This document shows, piece by piece, positions 18,490 through 26,870 of a stretch of DNA of 64,000 nucleotides (position 1 is the first letter of the stretch; every line of letters starts with the position of its first letter). Below the pieces are notes generated by a model. That model searched no databases. It saw only the letters and a list, made by a program, of their open reading frames with translations, and was not told the origin of the DNA. The position numbers were made by a program, and so were the translations under genes. The stretch comes from Acidobacteriota bacterium (GTDB lineage Bacteria; Acidobacteriota; Vicinamibacteria; Vicinamibacterales; UBA2999). The DNA lies in assembly GCA_963169195.1 (NCBI GenBank), contig CAUJDN010000105.1, forward strand, positions 1 to 64,000, in the 5' to 3' direction.

Positions 18490-19301
18490 AGGCGCGCGCC
18501 GTCGCCGCGGCGTGCTGCCTGGCCGCGGTGTCGGTCACGGCCGCCGCCACCGCCCAGCAGCCCTACACGCCCACGGTCGGACAGCCCGGCAAGGACGTGG
18601 TGTGGGTGCCCACGCCGCCCGAGCTGGTCCAGACGATGCTGGACCTGGCTCGGGTGACGAAGGACGACTACGTCATCGACCTCGGGTCCGGCGACGGGCG
18701 CACCATCATCGCCGCCGCCAGACGCGGCGCACGGGGGCTGGGCGTGGAATTCAATCCGGAGATGGTGGCGCTCTCGCGGCGACTGGCCGAGGCGGCGCAC
18801 CTGTCCGACCGAGCCACCTTCGTCCAGGGCGACATGTTCGAAGCCGACATCTCGAAGGCCACGGTGATGGCCATCTACCTGCTGCCCGCCAACCTCGAGA
18901 AGCTGCTCCCGAGATTCCAGGCCCTGGCGCCGGGCACGCGCATCGTCTCGAACACGTTCGGCTTCGAGGAGTGGGACCCAGACGCGCGGGCCGCCGTGGA
19001 GGGTGGGGCCTGCTCGAACTGGTGCGAGGCGCTGCTGTGGATCGTCCCCGCCTCCGCCGCCGGCGTGTGGAGCCTGGGCGGGCCCGACACGCTGACGCTG
19101 ACGCAGCTGCACCAGGTGCTGTACGGATCGCTGCGCATCGGGGACCGCGACACGCCCCTGACCAACGCGCGGATGCGCGGGGATCACGTCACGTTCTCGG
19201 CCGGCGATCGCGTGTACACCGGCCGGCTGGCGGGCGACACGATGACCGGGACGGTGACAGGCGGCGCGGGCACGGCGGCGTGGACGGCGACACGTCGATG
19301 A
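18486..19301 (+). CDS. Exported SAM-dependent methyltransferase-like protein
   Basis: The 271-residue protein has a Sec-type signal peptide (AVAAACCLAAVSVTAAATAQQ) ahead of a Rossmann methyltransferase core: motif I VIDLGSGDGRTIIAAARRG, acidic strand GVEFNPEMV and DMFEADISKATVMAIYLLP. A C-terminal extension of about 100 residues ends in small beta strands. Class I methyltransferases need SAM, which is not known in the periplasm, so export is odd. The GTG start at 18486 is set by the 4-nt overlap with the lipoprotein gene. Confidence 0.85.
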   Translation: MKARAVAAACCLAAVSVTAAATAQQPYTPTVGQPGKDVVWVPTPPELVQTMLDLARVTKDDYVIDLGSGDGRTIIAAARRGARGLGVEFNPEMVALSRRLAEAAHLSDRATFVQGDMFEADISKATVMAIYLLPANLEKLLPRFQALAPGTRIVSNTFGFEEWDPDARAAVEGGACSNWCEALLWIVPASAAGVWSLGGPDTLTLTQLHQVLYGSLRIGDRDTPLTNARMRGDHVTFSAGDRVYTGRLAGDTMTGTVTGGAGTAAWTATRR

Positions 19302-19336
19302 GCGCACCGTCCCCTGGCTGACGCGACCCCGGCTCC

Positions 19337-19536
19337 TCACCCTGCCACGAGCGCCAGCACCGGCACGTCGCGGGCCGGCGCGCCCACCCGCATGACACCG
19401 CGGTCATCGGCGCCCGGGCCCGACCCCGGAAGCAGATCCACGCCCGTGCGCGAGACGTACACTTCGCCCGCGTTGGCACCGTCGGCCAGCGCATCCGCCA
19501 TCTCGAAGACGGGCCCCCGATGCGCCATCCGGCCAT
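19337..19536 (-). pseudogene. Remnant of a class III adenylate/guanylate cyclase C-terminus
   Basis: The leftward frame reads AGEVYVSRTGVDLLPGSGPG then DDRG and a short tail, which aligns with the end of cyclase catalytic domains (GEVLVSRTVxDLVxGSGxxFxDRG...LKGVP). No catalytic core, start or upstream domain remains. It lies with two other fragments in a 650-nt gene-free stretch. Confidence 0.55.
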
Positions 19537-19582
19537 GCGCCGCGTCGCGAGGCGTTCCCGGACGATCTCGAAGTGGTGACCC

Positions 19583-19795
19583 GTGCGCCAGAACCTGGCC
19601 GCCGTGCTGATGGCCGCCGGGCGGCCGGACGAGGCCGAGGCCGTCTACCGGGAGGACCTGAAGTGAACCCCGGGACCGGCTGGGCGCTCTTCGGCCTGGT
19701 GCAGGCGCCCAAGGCGCAGGGCAAGACCGAGGAGGCGGCGGGCGTCGAGGCCCGGTTCAAGAAGGCGGGGCAGCACGCCGACATCACCCTGTCCC
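19583..19795 (+). pseudogene. Remnant of a TPR-protein C-terminus, one stop/frameshift
   Basis: Reading rightward, QNLAAVLMAAGRPDEAEAVY ends at a TGA after REDLK, and the match continues in another frame as NPGTGWALFGLVQAPKAQGK...FKKAGQHADITLS. This is the characteristic last repeat and tail of TPR proteins common in Acidobacteriota. No beginning of the gene is present. Confidence 0.65.
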
Positions 19796-19829
19796 CGGCG
19801 ACGACCGCGACGGTGAGCCGTCGCTGGGG

Positions 19830-19945
19830 CCGGAGCCCGCCCTCTTCATCTGGGGTGACCGCGGCACCTACGCCGCCCGGGCGGACCGGAAGGCGCCGCT
19901 CGAGGCGATGCCGACGGCGCGGCTGGTGGAATTCAATGACGTTCT
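19830..19945 (+). pseudogene. Possible remnant of an alpha/beta hydrolase
   Basis: The frame EPALFIWGDRGTYAARAD followed by EAMPTARLVEFND resembles the strand-6/Asp region of alpha/beta hydrolases (PTLFIWGDRD...LPxARLVxF). There is no nucleophile region and no start. The assignment rests on one short motif. Confidence 0.4.
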
Positions 19946-19953
19946 CCGCCGGC

Positions 19954-21237
19954 CTATTCGCGCAGCCTGCGGAGGGTCAGCCGGAAGGCGCGGTAGCCCG
20001 CCTCAGGGTCATACACGATGACCGGCATGGGGCGGCCCCGGATCGTGTTGGGGTTGGTGCGGGCGTACGCCATCAGCGTCGTCGCCAGCGTCATGCGCGA
20101 GCGCTCGGCCGGCTCGTCCATGGCGGCGCCGCTCAGCAGCTCGTTCAGCGACACGGCCCACGGCGCGCTCCAGAGCAGGGTATCGACGACCTGGCCCTTC
20201 ACGACATTGTGGGAGAAATTGAAGAAGAACGAGAGCGGCGAGTACGTCTCCGCCGTCGGCCTGCATGCCTCGAACTCGGCCAGCAGGTCCGGCTGGTACT
20301 GAAGGAAATGGTCCCGGAATCGCCGCCGTTCCACCTCGTGGGCCGCCAGCGACTGCGGGCCGGCGCCGACAAATGCCCGCGCGTCGCCCGAGAGCCCGTT
20401 CAGCATCGACTCGATCACGCCGCGCCGGGCGAGGACGGCGTCGCTCCCCTGACGAATGCGGTGGTACTCGTCCATCAGCGTCGCCACCGCGAAGCACAGC
20501 CAGGGGTAGTCGGCCACGTTGTCGTTTCGCATCAGCGCGGTATCGCGGCCGTAGGTGGCCTCGAACCCGAAGCGGAGGTGGCAGCCCATGCTTGCGCCGT
20601 GCCCGAGCGCGATGGTGGCGCGGTGGCGCTGGTTGAGGCCGCGGGTGCGCTCGAGCAGCAGGTCGTACCCGTGCTCCTCGCGCTCGTAGTGCGCCGTCGC
20701 GATGAGCAGCAGCGTCTCCGCGTCGGCGCAGAACCGCTGGCCGCTCCCCCGCGGCCCCTGCAGCAGGCGGAGCAGCGCGTCCACGCGATCGAGGTTCTCG
20801 TCCGCGTCGCCCTCGTCCCACGCGCGCAGCGTCATGAGGGAGAGCACGTGCATGAAGTAGTAGTCGGTGAGGACCGCCGGGACGACGGCATCGAACGAAT
20901 CGCCGCCCCGCTGATCGATCAGGTAGTTGAGGACATCCACCGGGATGGTGTCGGGATTGACGTGATCTGCCACCCCGTCCCAGTCGTGCAGCGCATGAAA
21001 CCCTTCGGCGCGGGTCCGTTGATCGAAGTCGCGGACGGGCCGGGCCAAATCGAGCCCGGCATCGCCGAACGCCCAGACATCCGTGCGCAGGGCCGCGCGC
21101 AGCCGGACGAGCGACGCCTCGACCGTGGGCGACGTGGACAACTCGCGGACGACGTCCTCACGGAACGGCCCGGCCAGCGCCTGCTCGATGGTGTCACAGA
21201 CATCGGCAAAGGGGACGGGCACGGGCGAACGGGACAT
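19954..21237 (-). CDS. Conserved-looking protein of unknown function, 427 residues
   Basis: No family was recognised. The protein is soluble, helical, without a signal peptide, and rich in aromatic and charged residues. Distinct stretches are DYYFMHVLSLMTLRAWDEGD, ETLLLIATAHYEREEHGYDLL, YGRDTALMRNDNVADYPWLC and SPLSFFFNFSHNVVKG, with several His and Glu that could hold a metal or cofactor. Codon use matches neighbours and no frame damage is visible, so the gene is probably functional. It stands alone, downstream of the cytochrome c gene with a hairpin between. Confidence 0.75.
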   Translation of the reverse strand: MSRSPVPVPFADVCDTIEQALAGPFREDVVRELSTSPTVEASLVRLRAALRTDVWAFGDAGLDLARPVRDFDQRTRAEGFHALHDWDGVADHVNPDTIPVDVLNYLIDQRGGDSFDAVVPAVLTDYYFMHVLSLMTLRAWDEGDADENLDRVDALLRLLQGPRGSGQRFCADAETLLLIATAHYEREEHGYDLLLERTRGLNQRHRATIALGHGASMGCHLRFGFEATYGRDTALMRNDNVADYPWLCFAVATLMDEYHRIRQGSDAVLARRGVIESMLNGLSGDARAFVGAGPQSLAAHEVERRRFRDHFLQYQPDLLAEFEACRPTAETYSPLSFFFNFSHNVVKGQVVDTLLWSAPWAVSLNELLSGAAMDEPAERSRMTLATTLMAYARTNPNTIRGRPMPVIVYDPEAGYRAFRLTLRRLRE

Positions 21238-21281
21238 CTCCGGGGAATTCTAGCGGACGGGGGCAGGGGTGCAGGGGGTGC

Positions 21282-21303
21282 AGGGGTGCACCCGTGCACC
21301 CCT
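21282..21303. terminator. Perfect palindrome, probable terminator of the cytochrome c gene
   Basis: aggggtgcac and gtgcacccct form a perfect 10-bp stem with a 2-nt gap, immediately downstream of the leftward cytochrome c gene and upstream of the next leftward gene. Neighbouring GGTGCAGG units (21262-21290) make this another short-repeat tract. Confidence 0.55.
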
Positions 21304-21307
21304 ACAC

Positions 21308-21739
21308 CTATTTCACCTGCATTCCCGCCAGATACTCCACCAGCGCGTCGATGCGATCCTTCACGGCCTGCGGGCCGGCGTCGGCCGATCGCTCGAAGGC
21401 GTCGCCCCAGACGGGCATGTCACCGCCGCCGTGGCCCTTGACCCCCTCGCGGCCGTCGACGATCTTCGCGACCATGTCGCGCGGGTACGTGCCGCCGTTG
21501 TTCCGGGCCAGCAGCGTGAGGTCCGACGGGCGGCGCTTCAGCGAGTCGGCCAGCGGCCCGGTGCCCTTGCCGTCGGCGCCGTGGCAGACAACACAGTACG
21601 TGGAAAACAGCCCCGAGCCCGCCGGGATGGACTTGGTGGTGCCGGCTGGCTGTTGCGAGGCCGAGACGGGGACGACCCATGGAAGGGTGATGGCCGCTAC
21701 CGCAAGCGCGGTAAGGGTCCAGAAGAGCCGGCGTGGCAT
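21308..21739 (-). CDS. Exported c-type cytochrome, monoheme
   Basis: The 143-residue protein has a signal peptide (LFWTLTALAVAAITLPWVVPVSA) and one CxxCH heme-attachment site (YCVVCHGADGKGTGP at about residue 48). A Met in GGDMPVWGDAF is the probable sixth heme ligand. The C-terminal helix (KDRIDALVEYLAGMQ) is standard for class I cytochromes c. It is a periplasmic electron carrier. No partner oxidase or dehydrogenase gene is adjacent. The 205 nt upstream (21740-21944) hold no gene that I can see. Confidence 0.9.
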   Translation of the reverse strand: MPRRLFWTLTALAVAAITLPWVVPVSASQQPAGTTKSIPAGSGLFSTYCVVCHGADGKGTGPLADSLKRRPSDLTLLARNNGGTYPRDMVAKIVDGREGVKGHGGGDMPVWGDAFERSADAGPQAVKDRIDALVEYLAGMQVK

Positions 21740-21944
21740 GACTGACCTCCAGACGAGTCAGCGAACGACCGGACAGCGGCCCGATGCGGCCGACTCGGTG
21801 GACAGTGTAGAGGCAAATCGGGTGCCACGCACCTGCGTGGCCGAAATCCGGGCCCGCACGGGGGCCGGCATGGAGGCACTGCCGGCTTCCCGGCAGGACC
21901 GCCCGGATGAGGAGGGAGGCCGACGCGATCGCCGGCCACTCGGC

Positions 21945-22712
21945 CTACTGGATCAGGCTGGACGAGACCCGGTACTTCGACGGGTTGCCGGACTGGTTGA
22001 TGACCTTGATGTGGACGATCTGCCCGGCGGTGACGTTGACGGTCACCGACTCGTTGGACGAGTTGCCCTGCATGTCCTGGTCGGAGCGATCCACGGCCTG
22101 CGCGAAGTTGCGATCCGCGTACGCCTCGAGCACGAGGTCGGCCTCCGTGCCGCCCTGCGGTCTCGTGATGATGGCCAGCGCCCCGTCGGCGTCGGCCTTG
22201 AAGGAGAACCAGTCCCAGGCGTCGCCGGACTTGGGATCCAGCGTGTCATCGTGCGGCTTGCCCACCTGAAGCGCGCGCGCCTGCGCCGGCCGTCGATCGG
22301 GATCGGCGGGGCGCGCAAACGGCGGGAACGCGAGGAAGGCGCCTGCGATCTGGAAAGTGCTCGCATCGCCGCCCTGCACGCGGACGCGCACCTTGTAGGT
22401 CCCGGCTTCGCCGATCGTCGCCGACAGCAGTTCGGTGCCAGACGATCCGTTCAGATCGCGATCCGCCGTGCCGTTCGGGACGGTCTGGCCGTCTTCGTCC
22501 ACGAGCTGCAGCACGAGGTCGCCGGTCCCCTGCACCGCCGCCGACAGCACGCCGGCGGACTTCGCCACGAACGTGTACTCGGCCGGGGCAGCGTCCGTGG
22601 CCCTGCCCTCGGCGGGCGCGTCCAGGGGCAGCGCCGTCTGGGCGAAGGCGGGCGCGGCCATCAGGGCCAGGGCGGCGGCGGGAATCCACAGGCGCGGGAT
22701 CACGGACGTCAT
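21945..22712 (-). CDS. Exported protein with two PPC-like domains
   Basis: The 255-residue protein has a signal peptide (LWIPAAALALMAAPAFAQ) and two beta-sandwich segments of bacterial pre-peptidase C-terminal (PPC) type: YTFVAKSAGVLSAAVQGTGD near residue 45 and DWFSFKADADGALAIITRPQ near residue 165. PPC domains normally sit at the end of secreted peptidases, but no catalytic domain is present here. The ATG at 22712 has AGGAGAG upstream. It may act as a free-standing adhesion or stabilising module. Confidence 0.75.
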   Translation of the reverse strand: MTSVIPRLWIPAAALALMAAPAFAQTALPLDAPAEGRATDAAPAEYTFVAKSAGVLSAAVQGTGDLVLQLVDEDGQTVPNGTADRDLNGSSGTELLSATIGEAGTYKVRVRVQGGDASTFQIAGAFLAFPPFARPADPDRRPAQARALQVGKPHDDTLDPKSGDAWDWFSFKADADGALAIITRPQGGTEADLVLEAYADRNFAQAVDRSDQDMQGNSSNESVTVNVTAGQIVHIKVINQSGNPSKYRVSSSLIQ

Positions 22713-22746
22713 GAGCACTCTCCTGAGTCGGGGTATCGGCAGAAGA

Positions 22747-23196
22747 CTATAGCCGGTGCAGGCGCCGATTCCGCGCCAACTCGGGCGGGCGCCGTGAAGC
22801 ACCGCGCAGCGGTGCGCGGGATTCGGCAGCCATCGCCTCGCGCTCGAAGACGTTGTCGTCGTAGAAGTGACCACCCCGCATCGCCGCCCACGCGCTGGCC
22901 GCGACGTAGGCCGGCACGAACAGCGGGCCCCATCGCTCGTACTGGCGCACGTGCACGCGCTCGTGCGCACGGGTGTGCGCGAGGGCCTGCGCATCGCGGC
23001 CGAGCACGACGTGCCCGAGCGTGATGGCCGTGGCGCCGCCACGGAGCGGCACGAGGTGCGTGAGGGCCCATCGCACCAGGGGGCCGCTGGCCTCGATCAC
23101 CCCGCCGACCACCCTGACGCGCCCGCGGCGAAGCGCCGTCAGCACGAACGCCAGCCCGACGAGCGTCGTCGGCGACGCCCAGAGATATCGCAGCAC
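22747..23196 (-). CDS. Small membrane-associated HExxH protein
   Basis: The 149-residue protein has a first hydrophobic segment (TTLVGLAFVLTAL), a second around ALTHLVPL, then HTRAHERVHVRQYERWGPLF, which contains HERVH, an HExxH-type zinc motif, followed by a hydrophobic helix and a downstream Glu in NVFEREAMAA. This layout resembles minimal gluzincin-like peptidases, but activity is not established. The GTG at 23196 lies 2 nt after the stop codon of the oxidoreductase gene. Confidence 0.65.
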   Translation of the reverse strand: MLRYLWASPTTLVGLAFVLTALRRGRVRVVGGVIEASGPLVRWALTHLVPLRGGATAITLGHVVLGRDAQALAHTRAHERVHVRQYERWGPLFVPAYVAASAWAAMRGGHFYDDNVFEREAMAAESRAPLRGASRRPPELARNRRLHRL

Positions 23197-23198
23197 GG

Positions 23199-24350
23199 TC
23201 AGCCCTTGAACCGCTCCAGCCGGTACGCGGCCAGTGCAGCCAGTGGCACGCGGTCGAGGATCTCCGTCGCCGCCAGCCGTCCAACCAGCGGGCCCAGCGT
23301 GACGCCGCTGTGCATGACGGCGATGTAGACGTCCGATCGGCCGGGGGCGAAGCCCACGATGGGAAACCCGTCCGCCGGCATCGGCCTGAATCCCTGCGTC
23401 ATCTTTTCGACGGCCGCCTTGCCCAGCTCCGGAAGGACGGCGGCCATCCTCTGGAGGTGCCGCTCCCCGGCTTCGCGACTCGTGTCGCCGCCACCGCTCG
23501 CGAAGTCGCTGCCGGTGACGATGCGGCCGTCGGGCTTCTGCTTGATGTTGCCCGGGGGCGCCAGCGCCACGCGGTCGATGAGGCGAGGTCCCGGAGGCAC
23601 GTGCACCAGCACGCCGGGCGCGTCTCTCAGCGGGACGCGCACGCCGGCCAGGGCCGCCACCCTCGGCGTGTCGGTGCCGCAGGCGGCGACCAGCACGTCC
23701 GCCGCCAGGTCCCCCTTCGACGTGCGCACCGCGCGCAGGCGGCCGCCCGCCAGGTCCAGCCCCGTCACCTCGGCGGGATACTCCACGCGCGCGCCGTTCG
23801 TCTGCGCCCTCTTCACGAGCATCTCGGTGACCCCCACGGGATCGATGTGGGCCTCGTCTTCCCAGTGCGCGGCGGAGGCCAGCGGGCCCGGGACGAGGCG
23901 CGGCTCCAGCGCCCGCAGGCCGGCGGCATTGATCGCCCGCACGCCGTAGCCCCACTGGCGGAAGTCCCGGATCTGCGCGCGCAGCGCTGCCCCGCGCGTG
24001 TCGTCGGCGTGCCATTCCACGCTGCCACCCCAGGCGAGAGGCAGCGTGCCGGAGAACTCCCGATCCAGCTGGTGCCACGCCTGGAGGCCCATTCGGCTGA
24101 GGTTGAAGTAGTCGAGGGGCCGCTTCTTCGCGTTGATCCACGCGAAGGAGTCGGCGGTGGCGCCGGCGCCCGGCCGGGCACGCTCGACGAGCGTGACGTC
24201 GGCGCCGCGGGTGACGAGCTGGCAGGCGATGTTGGCGCCGATGATGCCGCCGCCCGCGACCACGACACGCCGGGGCGCCTGCGCGCCCAGGGACGGCACG
24301 CCGGCCGCGGCCAGGCCGGCGAACAACTCGAGCACGGTGCGTCGGTGCAT
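23199..24350 (-). CDS. FAD-dependent oxidoreductase (DAO family), possibly Tat-exported
   Basis: The 383-residue protein has the dinucleotide-binding motif RVVVAGGGIIGANIACQLV then a Glu-ended second strand (VTLVERARPG), the DAO-type segment TGSDFASGG near residue 280, and the C-terminal FAD loop MHSGVTLGPLVGRLAATEIL. It should oxidise a secondary or primary amine such as a D-amino acid, sarcosine or related substrate. A short N-terminal leader (MHRRTVLELFAGLAAAGVPSLGAQA) suggests export, although the twin-arginine context is weak (HRRTVLEL). It diverges from the cupin gene. Confidence 0.85.
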   Translation of the reverse strand: MHRRTVLELFAGLAAAGVPSLGAQAPRRVVVAGGGIIGANIACQLVTRGADVTLVERARPGAGATADSFAWINAKKRPLDYFNLSRMGLQAWHQLDREFSGTLPLAWGGSVEWHADDTRGAALRAQIRDFRQWGYGVRAINAAGLRALEPRLVPGPLASAAHWEDEAHIDPVGVTEMLVKRAQTNGARVEYPAEVTGLDLAGGRLRAVRTSKGDLAADVLVAACGTDTPRVAALAGVRVPLRDAPGVLVHVPPGPRLIDRVALAPPGNIKQKPDGRIVTGSDFASGGGDTSREAGERHLQRMAAVLPELGKAAVEKMTQGFRPMPADGFPIVGFAPGRSDVYIAVMHSGVTLGPLVGRLAATEILDRVPLAALAAYRLERFKG

Positions 24351-24381
24351 GGCGGAATCCCTTCGGGCGTATCATGCCCCG

Positions 24382-24786
24382 ATGAGCGCCACCAATCCAC
24401 TCCTTGCGCCCGTCAACGGCGCCGCCCATCACGTCGTCGCCGGTGTCCGCATCGACATCGCGCCGGCCGGGACCGGTCGGATCAAGCGCGTCATCTACCC
24501 CGCCGGGTTCCGGTGGTCCCGGGACATGAAGCCCGTGAGCGGCACCGAGCGCTGCATGTTCGCGCATGTCGGCTTCCTGCTGCAGGGGCAGGTCCACGTG
24601 GACTATCCCGACGGCTGCACGGTCGAATTCCGCGCGCCGCAGGTGGTGATCATCGAGCCCGGGCACGATGCGTGGGTCGTGGGAGCCGAGCCCGCCATCC
24701 TCATCGAGTTCGATTTCAAGGAAGACACGGCCCGCCGCTTCGGCCTCGCCGGGCAGCACGTGCACGTGGCGGATCCCCTCGATTGA
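24382..24786 (+). CDS. Cupin-fold protein
   Basis: The 134-residue protein resembles single-domain cupins: MFAHVGFLLQGQVHVDYPDG and VVIIEPGHDAWVVGAEPA give the two strand blocks. The usual metal-binding His set is incomplete (H near residue 58, H in PGHDAW), so metal binding is uncertain. It diverges from the DAO-type oxidoreductase gene with 31 nt between starts and could belong to the same small-molecule pathway. The 119 nt after it (24787-24905) hold only purine-rich sequence. Confidence 0.75.
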   Translation: MSATNPLLAPVNGAAHHVVAGVRIDIAPAGTGRIKRVIYPAGFRWSRDMKPVSGTERCMFAHVGFLLQGQVHVDYPDGCTVEFRAPQVVIIEPGHDAWVVGAEPAILIEFDFKEDTARRFGLAGQHVHVADPLD

Positions 24787-24905
24787 ATGCCGCGAGAGGT
24801 CGAGAGTGAGGAGTGAGAAGGAGAAGGGTGAGAGCCCCGGGGACCGCGAGGGGTGAAGGAGGTCGCGCGACGGTTCCGTCCGGTGGTGCGATACAATCCG
24901 CCGCC

Positions 24906-26060
24906 GTGTCCCGTACCATCGCTCCTCCGCGCGTCATCAACGTGGACGACCTCCGCCGCGAGGCCAAACGCCGCCTGCCCCGGATGGTCTTCGACTACAT
25001 CGACGGCGGCGCGGATCGCGAGATCACGCTCCGCGGAAACACCCGCGCCTACGACGACCTGCTGTTCCGGCCGCGGTCCGCGGTAGCCACGCGGCAGGTG
25101 GATCTCTCGACGACCGTGCTGGGCACGCGCCTCGATCTGCCCTTCATGCTGGCGCCGGTGGGCAGCAGCCGCATCTTCCACCCGCGCGGCGAGGAGTGCG
25201 CGGCCCGCGCGGCCGGCAAGGCGGGCACCGGCTACATCCTCTCCACGCTCTCGGGCTGCCGGCTGGAGGACGTGAAGGCCGCCACGACGGGACCGGCGTG
25301 GTATCAGCTCTATCTCGTCGGCGGCCGCGACGTGGCGCTCGAGACCATCGCGCGGGCGAAGGCCGCCGGCTTCAAGGCCCTGGTCGTGACCATCGACACG
25401 CCGGTGGCGGGCCTGCGCGAGCGGGACCTGAGGAACGGAACGAAGGAGCTCATCTCGGGACGCCTCTTCGAGATGCTTCGCTACCTGCCACAGATCCTCG
25501 CGCGCCCCCGATGGCTGATCGCCTACCTCGGCGACGGCGGCCTGATGAGGTTCCCGAACATCGTGCTCGCCGACGGCCCGATGGCGTATGCGGACGTGGG
25601 GGCGGCACTCGAGCAGTCCATGGTGTCGTGGGACGACTTCCCGTGGATCCGCGAGGCCTGGCAGGGGCCCATCGTCGTGAAGGGCGCGCACACGGCGGAC
25701 GACGCGCGGCGCGCGGTGGACGTGGGGGCGGCAGCGGTGGTGGTCTCGAATCACGGCGCACGACAGCTCGACACGGTGGCGCCGACGATTCGCGTGCTGC
25801 CCGAGGTCGTCGCCGCCGTGGGCGCCCAGGTCGAGGTCCTGCTGGACGGGGGCATCCGGCGCGGCAGCGACGCCGTCAAGGCGCTCTGCCTCGGTGCCCG
25901 GGCGGTGCTCATCGGGCGGGCCTATGCCTATGGCCTGGGGGCCGCAGGGGAAGCGGGTGTGGCACGCGCCATCGACATCCTCCGGGCCGACATCGTGCGG
26001 ACCCTGAAGCTCCTCGGATGCGCCTCGGTCGCCGACCTCGACGAGTCGTTCGTGCGGTGA
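24906..26060 (+). CDS. FMN-dependent alpha-hydroxy-acid dehydrogenase
   Basis: The 384-residue protein belongs to the lactate/glycolate oxidase family, which oxidises 2-hydroxy acids to 2-oxo acids with FMN. It shows PRMVFDYIDGGADREITLR, PFMLAPVGSSRIFHPRGE, the catalytic block VVVSNHGARQLD (catalytic His, Arg) and DGGIRRGSDAVKALCLGARAVLIGR for phosphate binding. The GTG at 24906 was chosen because upstream codons are repetitive purine-rich sequence. L-lactate dehydrogenase is one option, but the substrate is not fixed. Confidence 0.9.
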   Translation: MSRTIAPPRVINVDDLRREAKRRLPRMVFDYIDGGADREITLRGNTRAYDDLLFRPRSAVATRQVDLSTTVLGTRLDLPFMLAPVGSSRIFHPRGEECAARAAGKAGTGYILSTLSGCRLEDVKAATTGPAWYQLYLVGGRDVALETIARAKAAGFKALVVTIDTPVAGLRERDLRNGTKELISGRLFEMLRYLPQILARPRWLIAYLGDGGLMRFPNIVLADGPMAYADVGAALEQSMVSWDDFPWIREAWQGPIVVKGAHTADDARRAVDVGAAAVVVSNHGARQLDTVAPTIRVLPEVVAAVGAQVEVLLDGGIRRGSDAVKALCLGARAVLIGRAYAYGLGAAGEAGVARAIDILRADIVRTLKLLGCASVADLDESFVR

Positions 26061-26212
26061 GGACGGCTGTCCGCGCGGAGCGCCGGGGCTCCCGTCCCGG
26101 CGGGCTCCCGTCCCCAGCCTCCGGCCCCTCTGCCGGCACCCTGCCCGGCGAGATCGGCCGCCACGCGAAACCAGCAGGGGGCGCCGGGCGTCATCTCCTT
26201 CAGGAGGTCATC

Positions 26213-26827
26213 ATGTCAACCACCCCGCGAGTGGCCCGGGTGGCCACCATGACTCTGGTGCTGGCGCTCGGCGCCGCGCTCGCCTCGCCGGCCGCGGCCC
26301 AGAGCGCGGACGACAAGCGGCGCATCGACGACATCCGCATCGCGCTCATGCGCCTGCCGTACTACGGCGTCTTCGACTTCCTCTCGTTCACCTACGAGAA
26401 GGGCACGGTGACGCTGAAGGGCTTCGCCTACGCGAACAGCCTGAAGGACGACGCCGAGGCCGCCGTGAGGCGGGCGCGTGGCGTGGACACGGTCGTCAAC
26501 GAGATCGAAGTGGCTCCGGCGTCGCTCAACGACGATCGCATCCGGCGTGACGCGTTCTACCGGATCTACACGGACGACTTCCTCTCGCGCTACGCGCCCG
26601 GCGGCGCGTACGGGGCCTACATCGACGCGGTGCAGTTCAGCCGCTACCCGGGCACGCAACCGCTGGGCAACTACCCCATTCACATCGTGGTGAAGGGCGG
26701 CCGCATCACGCTGCTCGGCCTGGTGGGCAACGAGTCCGACAAGCAGATCGCGGGCGTGCGCGCCCGGGAGGTAACCGGCACCTTTGGCGTCGAGAACGAG
26801 CTCGTCGTCGAGAGCAGAGGGAAGTAG
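26213..26827 (+). CDS. Exported BON-domain protein
   Basis: The 204-residue protein has a signal peptide (TMTLVLALGAALASPAAAQS) and two BON domains: DIRIALMRLPYYGVFDFLSF...VTLKGFAYANSLKDDAEAAV and a later IHIVVKGGRITLLGLVGNES...VRAREVTGTFGVENELVV. BON domains are thought to bind phospholipid or stress-damaged envelope components, as in OsmY. The ATG at 26213 has a strong ribosome site (AGGAGG, 5 nt upstream). The gap 26061-26212 before it contains no gene. Confidence 0.9.
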   Translation: MSTTPRVARVATMTLVLALGAALASPAAAQSADDKRRIDDIRIALMRLPYYGVFDFLSFTYEKGTVTLKGFAYANSLKDDAEAAVRRARGVDTVVNEIEVAPASLNDDRIRRDAFYRIYTDDFLSRYAPGGAYGAYIDAVQFSRYPGTQPLGNYPIHIVVKGGRITLLGLVGNESDKQIAGVRAREVTGTFGVENELVVESRGK

Positions 26828-26855
26828 CCGGATCGGCCTGGTTCGGTCGATCCGG
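26828..26855. terminator. Hairpin between convergent genes
   Basis: ccggatcg and cgatccgg make a perfect 8-bp stem around a 12-nt loop, starting at the base after the BON gene's stop codon and lying 15 nt from the end of the convergent acyl-CoA ligase gene. There is no T tract. Confidence 0.6.
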
Positions 26856-26870
26856 TCCCCTGCCCGCTGA

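Noticed and set aside
21740..21944. Possible gene in the gap upstream of the cytochrome c
   Set aside because: No frame with a credible start or known motif; probably promoter and leader of the cytochrome gene.
26061..26212. Possible small gene between the FMN dehydrogenase and BON genes
   Set aside because: Frames through it are only extensions of shadow frames; no start with a ribosome site and no recognisable protein.
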